A stretch of DNA of 64,000 nt from Delftia acidovorans (GTDB lineage Bacteria; Pseudomonadota; Gammaproteobacteria; Burkholderiales; Burkholderiaceae_C): contig JAITUC010000031.1 in NCBI GenBank assembly GCA_031286585.1, positions 186,001 through 250,000 of the forward strand, read 5' to 3'. Positions within the stretch are counted from its first letter, which is position 1, and every line of letters starts with the position of its first letter. The notes under the pieces were generated by a model. The model saw only the letters and a program-made list of their open reading frames with translations, was not told the origin of the DNA and searched no databases. Positions 42,472 through 50,645 of this stretch are shown piece after piece. Position numbers and translations under genes: made by a program.

Positions 42472-43455
42472 ATGAGCAATGACTTCGATGACCGCGACGG
42501 CCTGGACGACGCGGCCACGCCCCAGGGGCGGCTGCTGTACTCGCGCCTGACCAAGCATGTGCGCCTGCGCCAGCTGCAGCTGCTGGTGGCGCTGCAGCAA
42601 TGCGGCTCGGTGGTGCAGGCCGCCGCCACGCTGCACATGAGCCAGTCGGCCGCCACCCAGGCGCTGGCCGAGATGGAGCGCGTGCTGGATATCCGCCTGT
42701 TCGAGCGCCATGCGCGCGGCATACGCCCCACGCTGGCCGGGCAGACCCTGGTGGATACGGTGCGCGGCGTGCTGGCCGCCTTGGAGGAGGTGGCGGAATC
42801 CCTGGCCGCCATTCGCCGGGGCGCGGCGGCCGCGCTGCGCCTGGGCGCCATTCCGGCGGCGGCCCTGGCCATTCTTTCGCCCTTGCTGGCGCGGTTTTAT
42901 GCCGAGCATCCCGAGGTGCATGTCGATGTGCACGAAGACGCCAGCACCCGGCTGCTGTCCCAACTGCTGGGCGGCGGGCTGGACGCGGTGTTCTGCCGCC
43001 AGCCCGCACTGTTGCCCGGAGCCTTCGCCTTCGAGCCGCTGCTGGCGGATACGGCCGTGGTGGTGGCCTCTCGCTCACATGCGCTGGCCGGGCGCCGCGA
43101 CGTGCCGCTGCAGGCGTTGACCGGCGCACGCTGGGTGCTGCCCACGGCCAATATCGCAGTGCGCGGGATTTTCGAGGCCGAGGTGCTCAAGGCGCTGCCG
43201 GATGCGCCCTGGTTTCCGGTGTCCACCGTTTCCCTGCCGATTCTGGAGAGCCTGTTGAGCCAGCCCGGCGCCGTGGCCCTGGTGCCGCTGAGCATTGCGC
43301 CGGGTCTGCAGACCCACGCGCGCGTATGCCGGCTCGATGTGCGGCTGGCGGGCGGGCTGGCGCCGCTGGGCGTCGTCTGCCGGCGCGACCAGGCGCCCGC
43401 CCTGCTGACCGGGATGCTGTCGCTGTGCCGGCAGATGCTGCCACCGCCCCGCTGA
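42472..43455 (+). CDS. LysR-family regulator of the receptor-amidohydrolase pair
   Basis: A 327-residue LysR protein with an unusual acidic lead of about 28 residues before the HTH (VRLRQLQLLVALQQCGSVVQAAATLHMSQSAATQALAEMERVL, about 30-72). The co-inducer domain begins near 120 (LRLGAIPAAALAILSPLLARF). The HTH is of the GbpR/CbnR-like type with MSQSAATQAL. It faces the receptor 4 gene over a strong palindromic operator. Confidence 0.9.
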   Translation: MSNDFDDRDGLDDAATPQGRLLYSRLTKHVRLRQLQLLVALQQCGSVVQAAATLHMSQSAATQALAEMERVLDIRLFERHARGIRPTLAGQTLVDTVRGVLAALEEVAESLAAIRRGAAAALRLGAIPAAALAILSPLLARFYAEHPEVHVDVHEDASTRLLSQLLGGGLDAVFCRQPALLPGAFAFEPLLADTAVVVASRSHALAGRRDVPLQALTGARWVLPTANIAVRGIFEAEVLKALPDAPWFPVSTVSLPILESLLSQPGAVALVPLSIAPGLQTHARVCRLDVRLAGGLAPLGVVCRRDQAPALLTGMLSLCRQMLPPPR

Positions 43456-43571
43456 ACACCAAAAGCTGGCGACATGGCTTCTTGCCGCCCCCGCTTGCGG
43501 CCACAATACTGTCCGCGCGAAAACACGGCAGCATGGCCGGACCAGACAACAGAAAGCACGCAGAGGACCGC

Positions 43572-44120
43572 ATGATCAATTGGTCGCTAGACGCCGATAC
43601 CGTCACCCACAGCATCCAGCTGGCGCTGGCGCCGGTGTTCTTCCTGACGGCCGTGGCCGGCATGATCGGCGCCGTGGCCGGGCGGCTGGCCCGCATCATC
43701 GACCGCGCGCGCAAGCTGGAAGAACTGCTGCGCAACCCGCAGGAAGAGGAATTCATCGCGCGCAGCCTCACGGAACTGCACTTTCTGCGCAAGCGCGGGC
43801 GGCTGGCGAATGTCTGCATAGGGCTGCTGACCGTCTGCGGCTTTTGCATCGGCCTGACCATTGCCCTGCTGTTCCTGGGCGAGGCCTACGGCATCAACGG
43901 CCATGGCTATGCCGTGCTCGGCTTTCTGTTCGGCGTGCTGATGTTTCTCTCGGCCCTGGCCTGCTTTCTCTGGGAAACCATCATGGCCACCAGCTTGCTG
44001 GACTTCCACACCCTGACCCGCGTGCGCGCGGCCGTGCGCACCATACAGCGGCCGGAACGCAACGACCAGGCTCAGGCTGAGCCGTCCGTCCCGGCAGACG
44101 ACACCGGCCGCCAGCCCTGA
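43572..44120 (+). CDS. DUF2721 family membrane protein
   Basis: A 182-residue inner-membrane protein with three likely helices (about 16-38, 77-102 and 112-136). SIQLALAPVFFLTAVAGMIGAVAGRLARIIDRAR is the family opening, followed by a charged loop ELLRNPQEEEFIARSLTEL and a hydrophilic tail. DUF2721 has no assigned function. It stands between a lysR gene and argP without obvious partners. Confidence 0.87.
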   Translation: MINWSLDADTVTHSIQLALAPVFFLTAVAGMIGAVAGRLARIIDRARKLEELLRNPQEEEFIARSLTELHFLRKRGRLANVCIGLLTVCGFCIGLTIALLFLGEAYGINGHGYAVLGFLFGVLMFLSALACFLWETIMATSLLDFHTLTRVRAAVRTIQRPERNDQAQAEPSVPADDTGRQP

Positions 44121-44148
44121 GCCGGGCGCGGACGGCGCCGCTGCCCAT

Positions 44149-45054
44149 TCACTCCATCGGGTCCAGGTAGGCCGCCGCGGCCTGGATCACGCAGTCCGTC
44201 AGGCGCTGCAGGCTGGCCTGCGCATTGCGCGCATGGGCCCAGTACATGGGAATGTCCAGGTCGTTGCCGGGCAGCAGCTCCACCAGGCTGCCTTCGGCCA
44301 GTTGCGCGCCGATCATCAGCGGCGGGTGCATGCCCCAGCCCATGCCCAGCTCGCAGGCCCGCGTATAGCCCTGGTTGGAGGGAAGAAAGTGGCGCGGCGT
44401 GTTGCGCCGCCCCTCCGCGCCCAGCCGTTGCAGCCACTGGTCCTGCAGGCTGTCCTTGCGGCCATAGCTCATCATGGGCGCGCGCGCCATGGCCTCGGGC
44501 GTGATGCCGTCCTTCAGGTAGCGGCGGATGAAGTCGGGGCTTGCGGCCGCCACATAGCGCATGCGGCCCAGCGGCCAGGTATTGCAGCCCGGAATGGCCG
44601 AGGAGGTAGCCGTGACGGCGGCCAGCACCTCGCCCTCGCGGATGCGCTTGGCCGTGTGGTCCTGGTCGTCGATGCTGATGTCCATCAGCTCGTTGCCGTC
44701 GCGCGTGAAGGCGGACATGGCATCCATGAACCAGGTGGACAGCGAGTCGGCATTGACGGCCAGCTTGAGCGTGGGCAGGGCGGTCTGGCCCTCGGGGACC
44801 AGCTCCGGGTTCTTGCGGCGCAGATCGTTCTCGAGCAGGGCCACCTGCTCCAGGTGCAGGCACAGCCTGCGGCCCGCATCGGTGCCCGAGCAGGGCTGGC
44901 CACGAAGCACCAGCACCTGGCCCACACGCTCCTCCAGCAGCTTGATGCGCTGGGAAACAGCCGAGGGCGTGACATGCAGCTTGCGCGCCGCGCGCTCGAA
45001 GCTGCCTTCGCGCACCACGGCCGCCAGGGCTTCGAGTCCGGCGTAGTCGAGCAT
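44149..45054 (-). CDS. argP: ArgP/LysG-type LysR regulator
   Basis: A 301-residue LysR protein of the ArgP (IciA) group: LDYAGLEALAAVVREGSFERAARKLHVTPSAVSQRIKLLEERVG, then VLVLRGQPCSGTDAGRRLCLHLEQVALLE, both diagnostic of this group. It also has LKLAVNADSLSTWFMDAM in the sensor domain. ArgP binds lysine or arginine and activates amino-acid export. It is divergent from a LysE-family exporter gene, the same pairing seen in other bacteria. Confidence 0.92.
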   Translation of the reverse strand: MLDYAGLEALAAVVREGSFERAARKLHVTPSAVSQRIKLLEERVGQVLVLRGQPCSGTDAGRRLCLHLEQVALLENDLRRKNPELVPEGQTALPTLKLAVNADSLSTWFMDAMSAFTRDGNELMDISIDDQDHTAKRIREGEVLAAVTATSSAIPGCNTWPLGRMRYVAAASPDFIRRYLKDGITPEAMARAPMMSYGRKDSLQDQWLQRLGAEGRRNTPRHFLPSNQGYTRACELGMGWGMHPPLMIGAQLAEGSLVELLPGNDLDIPMYWAHARNAQASLQRLTDCVIQAAAAYLDPME

Positions 45055-45073
45055 TTAGGTATTCTTCATTTGG

Positions 45074-45097
45074 TTGAGTAAATGTAATTTTACTTAA
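45074..45097. promoter_or_regulatory. Candidate ArgP site in the argP/lysE gap
   Basis: TTGAGTAAA (45074-45082) and TTTACTTAA (45089-45097) form an inverted repeat with one mismatch and a six-base spacer, in an AT-rich 70-base gap between argP and the exporter gene. Confidence 0.5.
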
Positions 45098-45124
45098 CTA
45101 TTTGCCGGCCAGACAATCCCGGCC

Positions 45125-45775
45125 ATGTGGACTGCAAATGTTTCTTCTTCCTGGCTGGCGGGCTTCACGGTCTGCCTGTCTCTCATCGTCTCCATCGGCG
45201 CCCAGAACCTCTATGTGCTGCGCCAGGCAGTGCACGGCCAGCATGTGCGCGCCTGCGTGGCCTGGTGCGTGGTGAGCGACGTGGTGCTCATCGGTCTGGG
45301 CGTGGCGGGCATGGCCCGGCTGCTGGGCGACAACCCCGACCTGGCCCGCTACCTGACTCTGGGCGGGGCCCTGTTCCTGCTGGCCTATGGACTGATCGCG
45401 CTGTGGCGCATGGCCATGGCGCCCGATGCGCAACTGGCGGCATCGGGCGGGCAACTGGCCCCGCGTGGCCTGCTGGGCGTGGTCTCCACGCTGGCCGTGA
45501 TCACCCTGTTCAACCCCCATGTCTACCTGGACACGGTGCTGCTCATGGGCTCCATCGGCGCACGCCAGGAAGGCGTGCTCAAGTGGGTCTATGTGGTGGG
45601 CGCCGCATCGGCCAGCCTGTCGTGGTTCGTGGCGCTGGCCTTTGCGGGCCGCCGCATGAAGCGCCTGTTCGAGAAGCCGCAGGCCTGGCGCGTTCTCGAT
45701 GGCCTCACGGGCGTGATGATGCTGGCGCTGGCCTGGTGGGTGGCTGGCAGCGCGTTTGCACCGGCAGTTGGCTGA
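45125..45775 (+). CDS. LysE/ArgO-family amino-acid exporter
   Basis: A 216-residue membrane protein with six hydrophobic segments. LIVSIGAQNLYVLRQAVHGQHV (about 21-42) is the LysE/ArgO signature; VITLFNPHVYLDTVLLMGSIG (about 125-145) holds the second conserved block with Asn-Pro-His. It probably exports arginine or lysine under control of the facing ArgP. Length matches ArgO. Confidence 0.92.
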   Translation: MWTANVSSSWLAGFTVCLSLIVSIGAQNLYVLRQAVHGQHVRACVAWCVVSDVVLIGLGVAGMARLLGDNPDLARYLTLGGALFLLAYGLIALWRMAMAPDAQLAASGGQLAPRGLLGVVSTLAVITLFNPHVYLDTVLLMGSIGARQEGVLKWVYVVGAASASLSWFVALAFAGRRMKRLFEKPQAWRVLDGLTGVMMLALAWWVAGSAFAPAVG

Positions 45776-45784
45776 CGGCGCAGG

Positions 45785-46096
45785 TCAGTCTGCGGCCGGG
45801 GCTTCCTCGCCGGGCGCCCAGGTGCCCACGGCTTCGATGAGGTTCCAGCTGTTGCATTCGATGCAATAGTGGCCCGTGGCGCCGGTCTTCTGGCTGGTCG
45901 CCTCGATGACGACCTGGTGGCCATGGCGCCGGGCCTCGGACAAGGGCTGGATCTTGTCGTAGTTGTATTGCTCGGCCAGGTCGCCCCGGAAGGAAATGGT
46001 GATGCGGTCGCGCTTGGGATAGTAGTCGCGCTCGTACTTGTCGAGGGTGCGCGTGGCGACGAGGCGGGCCATGCTGTCCGGTGAAGGTGCGCTCAA
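45785..46096 (-). CDS. Conserved hypothetical protein, 103 residues
   Basis: A small soluble protein of unknown family. It has a basic N-terminal helix (LDKYERDYYPKRDRITISF), a beta-rich middle (GHQVVIEATSQKTGATG) and a single CIEC pair near residue 79. The likely start is TTG at 46096: AGGAG sits seven bases upstream, whereas the ATG at 46072 has no ribosome site. It lies 30 bases downstream of the AsnC-family gene on the same strand and may share its transcript. Confidence 0.65.
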   Translation of the reverse strand: MSAPSPDSMARLVATRTLDKYERDYYPKRDRITISFRGDLAEQYNYDKIQPLSEARRHGHQVVIEATSQKTGATGHYCIECNSWNLIEAVGTWAPGEEAPAAD

Positions 46097-46126
46097 AGCA
46101 GTCTCCTGGTATGTGTCTAGGTTGTG

Positions 46127-46624
46127 TCAACTTGTTTCATTGTCGGGCCTGTGTTCTGCCATCGGCAACTGCAGCCCGGTCTTGATGCGTTCCAGAGCGA
46201 TCGAGGTGGTGTAGCGCCGGATGTTGTCGTCTCCGGAGAACAGCCGCGCTGCCAGCGCCTGGTACTCCTGCATATCGGCAGCCGTGACGATCAATGAATA
46301 GTCGGCTTCCCCGGTCACGTAGTAGCACTGCTGCACGGCGGGCTCGCGCGCCACACGCGCGCGAAAGGCCAGGGACAGGTCCGGGCGCTCGTTGGCCAGC
46401 TGCACGTTGATGAGAACGGTGAGCGGGCGCCCCGTGCGCACGGGATCGACCACGGCCACGTTGGCCGTGATCACGCCCAGCTCCTGCAGGCGCCGCATGC
46501 GCCGCTGCACGGCCGGTGCCGAAAGATGGACCCGCTCGGCAATGAGGCGCTGCGGCGTGAGGTTGTCGCGCTGGAGCACGTCGAGGATGGCGCGGTCAAA
46601 AGTATCGAGTGCGATGGCGGGCAT
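46127..46624 (-). CDS. Lrp/AsnC-family transcriptional regulator
   Basis: A 165-residue regulator. The N-terminal HTH is LDTFDRAILDVLQRDNLTPQRLIAERVHLSAPAVQRRMRRLQELG (about 6-50). The RAM ligand domain follows (about 65-150; TVLINVQLANERPD, YYVTGEADYSLIVTAADM). Such proteins sense amino acids. It is divergent from the RhtA-like exporter gene and is its probable regulator. Confidence 0.92.
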   Translation of the reverse strand: MPAIALDTFDRAILDVLQRDNLTPQRLIAERVHLSAPAVQRRMRRLQELGVITANVAVVDPVRTGRPLTVLINVQLANERPDLSLAFRARVAREPAVQQCYYVTGEADYSLIVTAADMQEYQALAARLFSGDDNIRRYTTSIALERIKTGLQLPMAEHRPDNETS

Positions 46625-46732
46625 GGGGGAGGGGCGGAAAACGGATGCGGGGCGGTCGGAAAGAGCGAATGTTGCGCGAAGAGGCCCCAAAACGAGCCTT
46701 TTCCATCGCTGGCCTGCAATATCGTACGTGCC

Positions 46733-47635
46733 ATGACAACGAACACCACATGGAACCGCGCCTGGCCCCTGCTGGCCGTGCTGGGCTCGGTCACGGCACT
46801 GGGCGTAGGCACTTCACTCGCCAAGCAGCTTTTTCCGGTCCTGGGTGCCCAGGGCACTTCGGCATTGCGCGTGGGCTTTGCCGCGCTGATCCTGGTGGCC
46901 ATCTGGCGGCCCTGGCGCTGGACGCTTGCCCGCCCCCAGGCCTGGGCGCTGCTGCGTTTCGGCGTGGCGCTGGGCGCCATGAACCTGCTGTTCTACATGG
47001 CGCTGCGCACCATCCCCTTTGGCCTGGCCGTGGCCATCGAGTTCTCCGGTCCGCTGGCCGTGGCCATCTACCACTCGCGCCGGCCGGTGGACTTTGTCTG
47101 GCTGGCGCTGGCCGTGGCGGGGCTGGCCCTGATCCTGCCGATAGGGGGTGCCGGCGCGGGCGGATTGGTGCTGGAGCCCGTGGGCATTGCCTGCGCCGTG
47201 GGCGCCGCCATCTGCTGGGCGCTGTACATCCTGCTGGGGCAGCGCCTGGGCAGCGTTCCCAGCGGCCAGGCCGTGTCGCTGGGCCTGGTGTTCGCCGCCA
47301 TGGTGGTGGTTCCCTTCGGTGTGGCCGAGGCGGGGGCCAAGCTGCTGCAGCCGTCCATCCTGGCCTTCGGCCTGGTGGTGGCTGCCATCTCCAGCGCCTT
47401 GCCCTATACGCTGGAGATGATGGCCCTGCGCCGCCTGCCGCCAGCCACCTTCGGCATCGCCCTGGCCACGGAGCCTGCGATTGCCGCCCTCATGGGCATG
47501 CTGCTGCTGCATGAGCACCTGGTGGGCACCCAGTGGCTGGCCATCGCCTGCATCATGGGCGCAGCCATGGGTAGCGCCATCACGCGGCCCGCCGCGGCGG
47601 CCAAGGCGCCGGCCGAGGTGACGCCTGCGGGTTGA
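46733..47635 (+). CDS. EamA-family exporter, RhtA-like (threonine/homoserine efflux)
   Basis: A 300-residue drug/metabolite-type transporter with ten likely helices in two EamA halves. ALGVGTSLAKQLFPVLGAQGTSALRVGFAALIL and MNLLFYMALRTIPFGLAVAIEFSGPLAVAIYHSRR match RhtA, as does SSALPYTLEMMALRRLPPATFGIALATEPAIAALMG in the second half. Threonine/homoserine export is the best family guess; the AsnC regulator beside it fits amino-acid export. A bidirectional terminator follows. Confidence 0.88.
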   Translation: MTTNTTWNRAWPLLAVLGSVTALGVGTSLAKQLFPVLGAQGTSALRVGFAALILVAIWRPWRWTLARPQAWALLRFGVALGAMNLLFYMALRTIPFGLAVAIEFSGPLAVAIYHSRRPVDFVWLALAVAGLALILPIGGAGAGGLVLEPVGIACAVGAAICWALYILLGQRLGSVPSGQAVSLGLVFAAMVVVPFGVAEAGAKLLQPSILAFGLVVAAISSALPYTLEMMALRRLPPATFGIALATEPAIAALMGMLLLHEHLVGTQWLAIACIMGAAMGSAITRPAAAAKAPAEVTPAG

Positions 47636-47660
47636 AGGGCGATGCCAGGGAAGGGGAATG

Positions 47661-47690
47661 AAAAAGCGCTGCCGAGGCAGCGCTTTTTTA
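47661..47690. terminator. Bidirectional terminator between the RhtA-like and metQ genes
   Basis: AAAAAGCGCTGCC pairs with GGCAGCGCTTTTTT around a tiny loop, with A and T runs at the two ends, so it can stop transcription from both converging genes. Confidence 0.92.
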
Positions 47691-47730
47691 CGGGGACAGG
47701 ATGCAGCCGACCGGCTGCATTCCTTCCGCC

Positions 47731-48516
47731 TCAGAACGCAGGAACGACGGCGCCCTTGTACTTCTCGACGATGAACTTCTTCACGTCGGGCGTGTGCAGT
47801 GCATTCATCAGCTTGGCGATGTTGGGATCGTTGGCACGGTCCTGGCGCGAGACCACGATGTTGGTGTAGGGCGAATCGGCGCCTTCGATGAACAGCGCAT
47901 CCTTGGTGGGATTGAGCTTGGCCTCGATGGCGTAGTTGGTGTTGATCAGGGCCAGGTCCACGTCACCCAGGGCGCGCGGCAGCAGGGGGGCTTCGAGTTC
48001 CTTGAACTTGAGCTTCTTGGGGTTCTTGGCCACGTCCAGCGGCGTGGGGGTCAGGCTCTTGGGGTCCTTGAGCTCGATCAGGCCCTGCTTGGCCAGCAGA
48101 ATCAGGGCGCGGCCGCCGTTGGAGGGGTCGTTGGGAATGGCGATGGTGGCGCCGTCCTTCAGGTCCTTGACGTTCTTGATCTTCTGCGAGTAACCACCGA
48201 AGGGCTCCACATGGACCTTGCCATTGGGCACGGCCACCAGCGAGGTCTTGCGGTCCTTGTTGTAGCTGTCCAGATAGGGCTGGTGCTGGAAGAAGTTCAC
48301 GTCCAGCTGCTTGTCCTCGACGGCCGCATTGGGCTGCACGTAGTCGCTGAATTCCTTGATCTGCAGATCGATGCCCTGCGCCTTCAGCGCCGGCTTGATG
48401 TGGTTGAGGATTTCTGCATGGGGCACGGCGGTGGCGCCGACCTTGAGCACGTCGGCGGCCTGGGCCGTCAGGGCCAGCGTGGCAATCGCGATTGCGGAGA
48501 GGGCTTTCTTCAACAT
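47731..48516 (-). CDS. MetQ/NlpA-family periplasmic methionine-binding protein
   Basis: A 261-residue binding protein of the NlpA family: VLKVGATAVPHAEILNHIKPAL, EFSDYVQPNAAVEDKQLDVNFFQHQPYLD (about 58-86), and IAIPNDPSNGGRALILL. The signal peptide ends LTAQA-AD and has no lipobox Cys, so it is a soluble periplasmic protein rather than the usual lipoprotein. No metN or metI gene is adjacent. The ligand could be methionine or a related sulfur compound. Confidence 0.9.
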   Translation of the reverse strand: MLKKALSAIAIATLALTAQAADVLKVGATAVPHAEILNHIKPALKAQGIDLQIKEFSDYVQPNAAVEDKQLDVNFFQHQPYLDSYNKDRKTSLVAVPNGKVHVEPFGGYSQKIKNVKDLKDGATIAIPNDPSNGGRALILLAKQGLIELKDPKSLTPTPLDVAKNPKKLKFKELEAPLLPRALGDVDLALINTNYAIEAKLNPTKDALFIEGADSPYTNIVVSRQDRANDPNIAKLMNALHTPDVKKFIVEKYKGAVVPAF

Positions 48517-48712
48517 GACCGAAGGACTTTCTTCAACGGGTTGCAAAAACGCCATACGCCCGGTGGAATGGTTCTGTATCGGGCTGCACGGCAGGCAGGC
48601 GCATAGTCTAGTGCGGCGCCAGCCGCCGCAATGAACAATTTTGCTATTTGGTTATAAGGCTGTGGCTTTTTATGCAGATTCCTGCGATGCCGCAGCGCTT
48701 ACCATCGCCACC

Positions 48713-48931
48713 ATGGACCCCGAAATGCTGCAAAAGCTGGTGCAGGTGCAAATGCCCTATGGCAAGTACAAGGGCCGGCTGATCGCCGACCTGCCCGGCA
48801 ACTATCTCCACTGGTTTGCGCGCGAAGGCTTTCCCAAGGGCGAGCTGGGCCAGTTGCTGGCGCTGATGCGGGAGCTGGACCACAACGGGCTGTCTCACCT
48901 GCTGCAGCCGCTGCGCGGCGGTCCGCGCTGA
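48713..48931 (+). CDS. DUF3820 family protein
   Basis: A 72-residue protein typical of DUF3820: VQVQMPYGKYKGRLIADLPGNYLHWFAREGFPKGELGQLLALM. It has no known function. The ATG at 48713 gives the family N-terminus MDPEMLQKL; an earlier in-frame ATG at 48641 adds a nonconserved tail. A hairpin terminator follows 20 bases after the stop. Confidence 0.87.
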   Translation: MDPEMLQKLVQVQMPYGKYKGRLIADLPGNYLHWFAREGFPKGELGQLLALMRELDHNGLSHLLQPLRGGPR

Positions 48932-48951
48932 AACGGCCGCGACACAAGGCA

Positions 48952-48976
48952 AAAGGCCGCGACAAGCGCGGCCTTT
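48952..48976. terminator. Hairpin terminator between the DUF3820 and Ala/Pro-rich genes
   Basis: AAAGGCCGC pairs with GCGGCCTTT over a short loop between two converging genes. The T-run is short, so efficiency is uncertain. Confidence 0.7.
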
Positions 48977-48996
48977 GCGGGAAAAACGCAGGCGGC

Positions 48997-49545
48997 TTAC
49001 TTGGCGGCAGCGCGTGCAGCCTCGGCCTTGGCCTTGGCTTCATCGGCCTTGCGCTGCAGCTCGGCTGCCTCGGTCTCGGCGGCCTTGGCCTTGGCTTCGG
49101 CTTCCTTGGCGGCCGCATCCTTTTCAGGGGTCATGGCGCCCGCCAGCGCATTGCCGGCCATGGAGCCGGCCACGGCGCCCACGGCGGCCGCGCCCAGCGT
49201 GCCCATCATGCCGGAGCCGCGTGCAGCGGGAGCGGCAGCCGCGCCAGGTGCAGCAGCAGCAGGGGCTGCCCCTGCGGCAGGTGCCGCTGCGCTCGGGGCT
49301 GCAGGCGCGGCTGGTGCGGCGGGGGTGGACGGAGTCGCCGCCTTGCTGGCAGTGGGGGCCGCAGGCGCTGCGGGCTGTGCGGGGGCCTTGCCGATCGACG
49401 CCGGGCGCACGGACTTGCCGCCGCTGCCCATGCGCTTGGCCTGGGCCAGCGTGGGCACGGTCAGCGATGCAATGGCCAGGGCGATCACGGAGGCAGTGGC
49501 GCGGAACGAAGTCTTCACGGAGTTTTTTCCAATCATGGTGGTCAT
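48997..49545 (-). CDS. Exported Ala/Pro-rich protein with glycine zipper, unknown function
   Basis: A 182-residue protein. A signal peptide (about 1-35, ending TLAQA) is followed by KRMGSGGKS, which recalls the start of mature Tim44-like exported proteins. An Ala/Pro-rich linker comes next (about 47-105), then a glycine-zipper helix (GTLGAAAVGAVAGSMAGNALAG, about 116-137) and a highly charged coiled coil to the end (AKEAEAKAKAAETEAAEL). The Tim44 domain itself is absent. The start may be ATG 49545 or 49536. Low-complexity composition makes homology hard to judge. Confidence 0.72.
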   Translation of the reverse strand: MTTMIGKNSVKTSFRATASVIALAIASLTVPTLAQAKRMGSGGKSVRPASIGKAPAQPAAPAAPTASKAATPSTPAAPAAPAAPSAAAPAAGAAPAAAAPGAAAAPAARGSGMMGTLGAAAVGAVAGSMAGNALAGAMTPEKDAAAKEAEAKAKAAETEAAELQRKADEAKAKAEAARAAAK

Positions 49546-49852
49546 GTACACGGTCGGCGCAGGCGTGCCCGCGCCGGTCGGCGCGCCACAGGCGGCCCGT
49601 ATGCGGGCAGGCCTGCGGCCTTGTGTGTCACATGGGGATGGGGGAGGAGATTCCAAGCACCGGCGCGCGGATGCGCCGACGTGCAGCCTGCTGTTGTAGG
49701 TGGGCCACCCGGCGCTGGGGCGGTGGCCTATGGGGCTGCGTGAAGCATTGTAGAAAAGACTGGGGCTTGCCGGAAAAGCAAGCCCACAGAACATTCTCAG
49801 CTATTGATTGCGGAGCGGCGCAGAGGCCTGCGTCCGCCGCTGCAATCCGTTT
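49546..49852. other. Spacer between the Ala/Pro-rich gene and serB
   Basis: This stretch of about 300 bases has no convincing gene. A hairpin (GGGCTTGC at 49763-49770 with GCAAGCCC at 49778-49785), read on the minus strand, is followed by a T-rich tail and probably ends the serB transcript. The promoter of the Ala/Pro-rich gene should also lie here. Confidence 0.55.
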
Positions 49853-50566
49853 TCAGCGCAGGACTTCCAGCAGGCGGTCCAGGCCGCCTTCGGTGATGGA
49901 GACCTTGGCTTCGTTGCGCACGCGCGGCTTGGCGTGGTAGGCCACGGACAGGCCTGCGACCTGCATCATGGGAATGTCGTTGCTGCCGTCGCCCACGGCG
50001 ATGCACTGGTCGGGGCGAATGCCCAGCAGCGAGGCGACTTCCAGCAGGGTACGGCGCTTTTCGGCGCCGTCGCAGATGTCGCCCCAGGGCTGCTCGATCA
50101 GGCCGCCGGTCAGCGCGCCGTCACGCATCTCCAGCACGTTGGCACGCACGAAGTCGATGCCCAGCATGCCGCGCACATGTTCTGCAAAGTAGGTGAAGCC
50201 GCCCGAGACCAGCAGCACCTTCAGGCCCGCCGCCTGGGCTGCGCGCACCAGGGTTTCGGCGCCCGGCGAGAGCTTCAGGCGCTCGGCCAGCACGCGGGCC
50301 ATGTCGGCCTCGGTCACGCCGACCAGCTTGCCCACGCGCTGGCGCAGGCTGTCCTTGAAGTCGGTGATCTCGCCGCGCATGGTGGCCTCGGTGATGGCCG
50401 AGACCTCGGCCTTCTTGCCGGTGGCGTCGGCGATCTCGTCGATGCACTCGATGGTGATCAGCGTCGAGTCCATGTCGAACGCGATGAGCTTGTAGTCGGC
50501 CAGCTTCAGCGGAGGCTGGATGCCGCGGATCAGCAGTCCGGGCGCGAATTCGGTGACATCGGTCAT
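49853..50566 (-). CDS. serB: Phosphoserine phosphatase SerB
   Basis: A 237-residue HAD phosphatase for the last step of serine synthesis. AFDMDSTLI holds nucleophile Asp31 and acid/base Asp33. ECIDEIADATGKKAEVSAITEATMRGEI is the cap region, VLLVSGGFTYFA motif 2, and AVGDGSNDIPMM motif 4. The N-terminal ACT-like extension of E. coli SerB is missing, as is common in this lineage. The ATG at 50566 gives the expected length. Confidence 0.95.
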   Translation of the reverse strand: MTDVTEFAPGLLIRGIQPPLKLADYKLIAFDMDSTLITIECIDEIADATGKKAEVSAITEATMRGEITDFKDSLRQRVGKLVGVTEADMARVLAERLKLSPGAETLVRAAQAAGLKVLLVSGGFTYFAEHVRGMLGIDFVRANVLEMRDGALTGGLIEQPWGDICDGAEKRRTLLEVASLLGIRPDQCIAVGDGSNDIPMMQVAGLSVAYHAKPRVRNEAKVSITEGGLDRLLEVLR

Positions 50567-50645
50567 GGGTGGGGCAGCAAAAAGGGGACGGGCCGCCGGG
50601 CTGGCGGGAAACAGGCGCAGATCATATCCAGTGGCGGGCCTGCCG

